Shown here: positions 34,921 through 38,115 of the stretch, in pieces
How the letters are laid out: each line of letters starts with the position of its first letter
Numbering within the stretch: the first letter of the stretch is position 1
Source of the DNA: Crenothrix polyspora
GTDB lineage: Bacteria > Pseudomonadota > Gammaproteobacteria > Methylococcales > Methylomonadaceae
Direction: 5' to 3'
DNA length: 38,115 nt
Assembly: GCA_945902915.1 (NCBI GenBank)
Contig: CAMDNJ010000014.1
Span: 1 to 38,115 of the forward strand
Notes under the pieces: model-generated
The model's database searches: none
Told to the model about the DNA's origin: nothing
Seen by the model: only the letters and a program-made list of their open reading frames with translations
Program-made: the position numbers and the translations under genes

Positions 34921-36153
34921 TCACACTTTAGCAATCATAAATTGTGCATCCAGCCAGTTACTACCCATAAAAAAATCACGATCCACATTAATTACATCAA
35001 ATACGAGGAGATTATCAACCCATTCATAATTATCAATTAAGTGAGTGTCAGTACTAGACAAGGCACAGGTTATAGAGTAAGAACCCGGACCCAATGTGCA
35101 AGTAAAAGGCAGCTTAAAAATAAGATTATCACCTGATTTTACATGTTCTTGTATTTGACGCGTATGCCAAGTATTGGTGCCCCACACGACATGGCCTTGT
35201 TTGTCGCGAATCATATATCCCAACACCAACTGTGGTATGTCAGCGTGTATTGTCGCTTCAAGTCTTAACTCTACCGCTTGCCCTACTTGCGCAACAGCCA
35301 GTTCCTGATCTGATTGAGCATCGACTAAAAGCAGCGATTTAATAACCGCTTCGCCAGTACCACTTTTAGTCTGTAACCAGCCATCTTTACCTCGACGTTG
35401 CTCAGTGGTCATCTTGGCGTTTTCTTTGTCGGCTATTAAGGCGTTGTAATAGTCCACAACTTCATCAGGTAAGCCGTCTTTAAGCACCAAGCCTTGATCT
35501 AGCAAAATAACACGGTCACATAAGCTACGAATATCAGCCATGCTATGCGTTACAAATAAGATTGATACGCCTTCATCCCTAAATTGACGTATGCGATCAA
35601 AACTTTTATGTTGAAAGTAACTATCACCCACTGAGAGTGCTTCATCAACAATAAGCAGGTCTGGTTTAAAGGCTGTGGCCACACTAAAGGCCACCCGCAT
35701 TTGCATACCGCTGGAATAAGTCCGTGTAGGTTGATCAAAATAGTCACCCACTTCTGCAAAGGCTTCAATCTCCGGCATGGTGCGCTCAATATCAGCCTGG
35801 CTATAACCCATAAGTCCTGCAGAATGAACAGCATTTTGCCGACCAGTCAGGTCAGGATTAAAACCCATACCCAATTCTAAAATAGCTGCCACGCGTCCGT
35901 GTAATTGCACCTCACCTAGCGTGGGGTAAGTAGTGCCAGTAATTAGTTTAAGCAGGGTACTTTTGCCCGCACCATTTTGGCCAACAATGCCGACGGCCTC
36001 ACCAGGATTGATAGAAAAGCTTACGTTTTTAAGCACCCAATGTTCTTCACGCGGCTTAATAAAAGGCAAAAACCACGAAGCCACACGCCGTGATTCGCTG
36101 CCCCATTGGCGATAAGATTTGCCTAAATTTTGTACGTACAGTTGGCAGCTCAT
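34921..36153 (-). CDS. wzt: ABC transporter ATP-binding subunit for polysaccharide export, with C-terminal carbohydrate-binding domain
   Basis: The start is ATG 36153 (GGTGG upstream, ATGA overlap with wzm); an in-frame extension of 33 codons upstream lies inside wzm and is not used. The 410-residue protein has Walker A GQNGAGKSTLL (about 62), the ABC signature YSSGMQMRVAF, Walker B LLIVDEALSVGD and the H-loop THSMAD. Beyond residue about 250 a beta-rich domain (RLEATIHADIPQLVLGYMIR and so on) matches the Wzt C-terminal domain, which reads the chain-terminating modification before export. Partner of Wzm, fed by the methyltransferase next door. Confidence 0.92.
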   Translation of the reverse strand: MSCQLYVQNLGKSYRQWGSESRRVASWFLPFIKPREEHWVLKNVSFSINPGEAVGIVGQNGAGKSTLLKLITGTTYPTLGEVQLHGRVAAILELGMGFNPDLTGRQNAVHSAGLMGYSQADIERTMPEIEAFAEVGDYFDQPTRTYSSGMQMRVAFSVATAFKPDLLIVDEALSVGDSYFQHKSFDRIRQFRDEGVSILFVTHSMADIRSLCDRVILLDQGLVLKDGLPDEVVDYYNALIADKENAKMTTEQRRGKDGWLQTKSGTGEAVIKSLLLVDAQSDQELAVAQVGQAVELRLEATIHADIPQLVLGYMIRDKQGHVVWGTNTWHTRQIQEHVKSGDNLIFKLPFTCTLGPGSYSITCALSSTDTHLIDNYEWVDNLLVFDVINVDRDFFMGSNWLDAQFMIAKV

Positions 36154-36944
36154 AGTTGATCCACCATTTCTGGGCTGGCTTTGCGAAACAGCAGTAAAGA
36201 AAAAGCCAGTAATGTTATCGCAGCAAGGGCAACAATTCCCATGCCAGTCCATTCTGGCTCCTTGTTATACAACAGTATATTTTGATAACCGTTAATAATT
36301 GGAATCATAGGGTTAAAGGCTAACCATTGTCGATATTGTTCTGGAATTATATTGCCCATATAAACAATTGGGGTAAACCAATATAAAAACTGCATTAATA
36401 CCGGCACAATTTGGCCGATGTCGCGCATAAAAACATTAAGTACGCCTAAACCCAAGCCTATTCCCAATGCCAAGGCGATATTAATAACCATGAGTACCGG
36501 CAACCAGATCAGCGCCATACTGGGCAGATGCCCCAGCACACCAAAAATCGCCAAAATGGCCACAAACAGCAACACATTGTTTACCAAGGCACTGCCTGTG
36601 ACAATGATTGGTAAGGCAATTCTTGGGAAGACCAATTTTTTAAGAATGTTGCCACTATCAATAAACAAAGTCAGGCAGCGGTTAACGATTTCGGCAAACA
36701 GTGACCAACCCAAAGTACCTGCCATCAGATAAATAGCATAAGCGTATTGATTAGTAATACCGGGCAATTTAGCGGCAAGCACCGATGAAAGCACAAAAGC
36801 AAAAATGAGCACCTGTGATAATGGATTTAAAATCATCCACAAACCGCCCAAACTGCTACGCACAAACTTGCTGTATAACTCGGTTTTAATGGATGAGATT
36901 ATAAAAAATCGATAACGCCATGCGGCGATTAGCATGCCTTTCAT
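36150..36944 (-). CDS. wzm: ABC-2 type polysaccharide exporter, membrane subunit
   Basis: A 264-residue inner-membrane protein with six hydrophobic helices. The family hallmarks are the amphipathic N-terminal region RYRFFIISSIKTELYSKFVR with SSLGGLWMILNPLSQVLIFA (about 30-49), and WFTPIVYMGNIIPEQYRQW before the last helices. With Wzt it moves undecaprenyl-linked glycan across the inner membrane. It starts one base into the stop of the upstream dehydratase gene (TAATG). Confidence 0.92.
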   Translation of the reverse strand: MKGMLIAAWRYRFFIISSIKTELYSKFVRSSLGGLWMILNPLSQVLIFAFVLSSVLAAKLPGITNQYAYAIYLMAGTLGWSLFAEIVNRCLTLFIDSGNILKKLVFPRIALPIIVTGSALVNNVLLFVAILAIFGVLGHLPSMALIWLPVLMVINIALALGIGLGLGVLNVFMRDIGQIVPVLMQFLYWFTPIVYMGNIIPEQYRQWLAFNPMIPIINGYQNILLYNKEPEWTGMGIVALAAITLLAFSLLLFRKASPEMVDQL

Positions 36945-37933
36945 TACAACAGTCCTTTTTGATCATTCTTTTCATCGCTCTGTGCATCACAAAGTATCTT
37001 AATCACATCGCCCATATGCTTTTTAGCCTGCCAGCCTAGTAATCGTTGGGCTTTATCGGGAATACCTTGGCTCCACGCATTTTCATTAGGTCGCATCAAT
37101 TGATCGTCATGTACCACGTATTGAGTCCAATCTAAACCATAACAAGCAAAAGCTTGAGCCACAAAGTCCTTAAGTGAGTGTGTTTGGCCTGTGGCAATGA
37201 CAAAATCATCGGCAAGCTCTGCTTGAAGCATCAGCCACATAGCCTCTACATATTCAGGTGCCCAGCCCCAATCACGAGAAATGCTTAAATCACCTAGAGT
37301 TAATATTTCTGTAGAGCCTTTGGAGATTCGGTAAGCGGCGCGCACTACTTTTTGCGTGACAAAACGCTCGGGACGTAATTCGGACTCATGGTTAAATAAA
37401 ATACCGTTGACTGCAAACATCTTATGCGCTTCACGATAATTTCTAACCATCCAGTGCGCGGCGGCTTTTGCTACGGCATAAGGGCTTACTGGATTAAAAG
37501 GCGTATGCTCATCGGCGGGTGCACCATGAGTGTCGCCAAAACATTCACTAGAACTGGCATGATAAAACTTGGCAGGCAATTTTAAAAATCTAAGCGCTTC
37601 AAGAATATTAAGCGTACCAATGGTAATGCTCTCGATAGTTTCTGAAGGTTGTTCAAATGAGAGGCCTACTGAGGTTTGTCCGGCCAAATGATAAATCTCA
37701 TCGGGCTTAACTTTTGCTATCACCATGAGCGTGCTTTTAAAATCATGCAGTGCCATCGATAACACCTTAACCTGATCGAGAACACCTAGTCGTGTCAACG
37801 AGCTAAAACTTGATGCACCCGCATCGCGTGAAGTACCAAAAACAACATAGCCCTTAGTAAGCAATAGTTGCGCAAGATAAGCACCATCTTGGCCACCTAT
37901 CCCGGTAATGAGTGCAGTTTTTATGATTAGCAT
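36944..37933 (-). CDS. gmd: GDP-mannose 4,6-dehydratase
   Basis: A 329-residue SDR that converts GDP-mannose to GDP-4-keto-6-deoxymannose. It opens TALITGIGGQDGAYLAQLLL, with HLAGQTSVGLSFEQPSET, active-site SSSECFG, catalytic SPYAVAKAAAHWMVRNY (YxxxK) and the GDP-mannose-specific NHESELRPERFVTQKVVR. The divergent gene at the window edge is the matching GDP-fucose synthase, so GDP-fucose is the likely product; GDP-rhamnose via a reductase is the alternative. It is the first gene of the long minus-strand cluster. Confidence 0.92.
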   Translation of the reverse strand: MLIIKTALITGIGGQDGAYLAQLLLTKGYVVFGTSRDAGASSFSSLTRLGVLDQVKVLSMALHDFKSTLMVIAKVKPDEIYHLAGQTSVGLSFEQPSETIESITIGTLNILEALRFLKLPAKFYHASSSECFGDTHGAPADEHTPFNPVSPYAVAKAAAHWMVRNYREAHKMFAVNGILFNHESELRPERFVTQKVVRAAYRISKGSTEILTLGDLSISRDWGWAPEYVEAMWLMLQAELADDFVIATGQTHSLKDFVAQAFACYGLDWTQYVVHDDQLMRPNENAWSQGIPDKAQRLLGWQAKKHMGDVIKILCDAQSDEKNDQKGLL

Positions 37934-38022
37934 CTATTTATCCATTAATTATTTTGGAAGTCAGTTGTTCGTAGGTTACTGCAAACGCATTTATATAATA
38001 ATTTAATGCAGAGATATATCCT
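37934..38022. promoter_or_regulatory. Divergent promoter region between gmd and GDP-fucose synthase gene
   Basis: This 89-base gap must hold a rightward promoter for fcl and probably the leftward promoter of the polysaccharide cluster. A perfect TATAAT lies at 37994-37999 on the plus strand with a suitable distance to the fcl ATG, but I see no good -35 box at 16-18 bases. No ops/JUMPstart core was seen. Confidence 0.4.
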
Positions 38023-38115
38023 ATGATTGAGATAAATGAAGTGAATAACCACTTCTCCTTTTCAGGTAAAAAAGTTTGGATCACCGGTCACCGTGGTATG
38101 CTTGGTGCGGCCTTG
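38023..38115 (+). CDS. fcl: GDP-L-fucose synthase, N-terminal part only (runs off window)
   Basis: The first 31 codons end in GKKVWITGHRGMLGAAL, the NADP-binding opening of GDP-4-keto-6-deoxy-D-mannose epimerase/reductase (Fcl/WcaG). It would convert the product of the adjacent dehydratase to GDP-L-fucose. Cut by the window edge. Related SDR enzymes share this motif, but the pairing with gmd supports the call. Confidence 0.8.
   Translation, partial: MIEINEVNNHFSFSGKKVWITGHRGMLGAAL

Noticed and set aside
34914-36252. Longer upstream starts for wzt and the methyltransferase
   Set aside because: The wzt extension lies inside wzm and lacks a ribosome binding site, and the methyltransferase one starts at a TTG inside wzt; the ATGs at 36153 and 34913 give standard openings and operon spacing.
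1-38115. tRNA, rRNA or riboswitch
   Set aside because: I found no cloverleaf, rRNA-like stretch or recognisable riboswitch core in the intergenic regions.

Overview
The window reads as a chromosomal segment of a moderately AT-rich gammaproteobacterial methylotroph, most likely a type I methanotroph (Methylococcales). The basis is a set of serine-cycle genes (malate thiokinase subunits, malyl-CoA lyase, serine-glyoxylate aminotransferase, hydroxypyruvate reductase) next to a very large cell-surface polysaccharide locus. The genus is inferred from gene content, not from a marker gene.

Region 1 (1-2286): the edge of an IS3-family element, an old-yellow-enzyme flavoprotein whose 5' end abuts that element, a membrane-anchored zinc-ribbon/Sel1-repeat protein, and two palindromic intergenic elements. 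Region 2 (2287-9340): divergent serine-cycle blocks. mcl-mtkA-mtkB run leftwards; sga, two uncharacterised genes (a TPR-like and a HEPN-like protein) and hprA run rightwards, the last three joined by ATGA overlaps. A short tandem-repeat tract duplicates the 3' end of mcl.

Region 3 (9345-18373, minus strand): lipid-linked sugar initiation genes (WbpV/WbpL/WbpM-like trio), two glycosyltransferases and a Wzx-type flippase, interrupted by a toxin-antitoxin remnant (decayed toxin, intact antitoxin) lying between two copies of a ~60-bp repeat. Region 4 (16567-19330) is a graveyard: glycosyltransferase fragments, a MITE-like inverted repeat, a possible Rpn-type transposase tail and an internally deleted IS21 element.

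Region 5 (19333-29011, minus strand): a GtrA/GtrB pair with GtrA frameshifted, a GT2 enzyme, and a CDP-3,6-dideoxyhexose pathway (rfbF, rfbG, rfbH, an RfbC-family epimerase, an NAD-dependent reductase), plus a large unknown membrane protein. Between rfbG and rfbH sits a toxin-antitoxin pair whose PemK/MazF-like toxin is fused in frame to RfbH. This is the most unusual feature of the window. Region 6 (29125-38115): a giant multi-domain glycosyltransferase with a tandem internal duplication, a WbdD-like methyltransferase, the Wzt/Wzm ABC exporter, a GDP-mannose 4,6-dehydratase and, divergent at the edge, the start of GDP-fucose synthase.

Together regions 3-6 make nucleotide sugars (GDP-6-deoxyhexose, CDP-dideoxyhexose, UDP-6-deoxy-HexNAc), assemble them on undecaprenyl phosphate and export the glycan. 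Components of both Wzx-dependent and ABC-dependent routes are present, and the mobile-element debris suggests the locus was assembled piecemeal.
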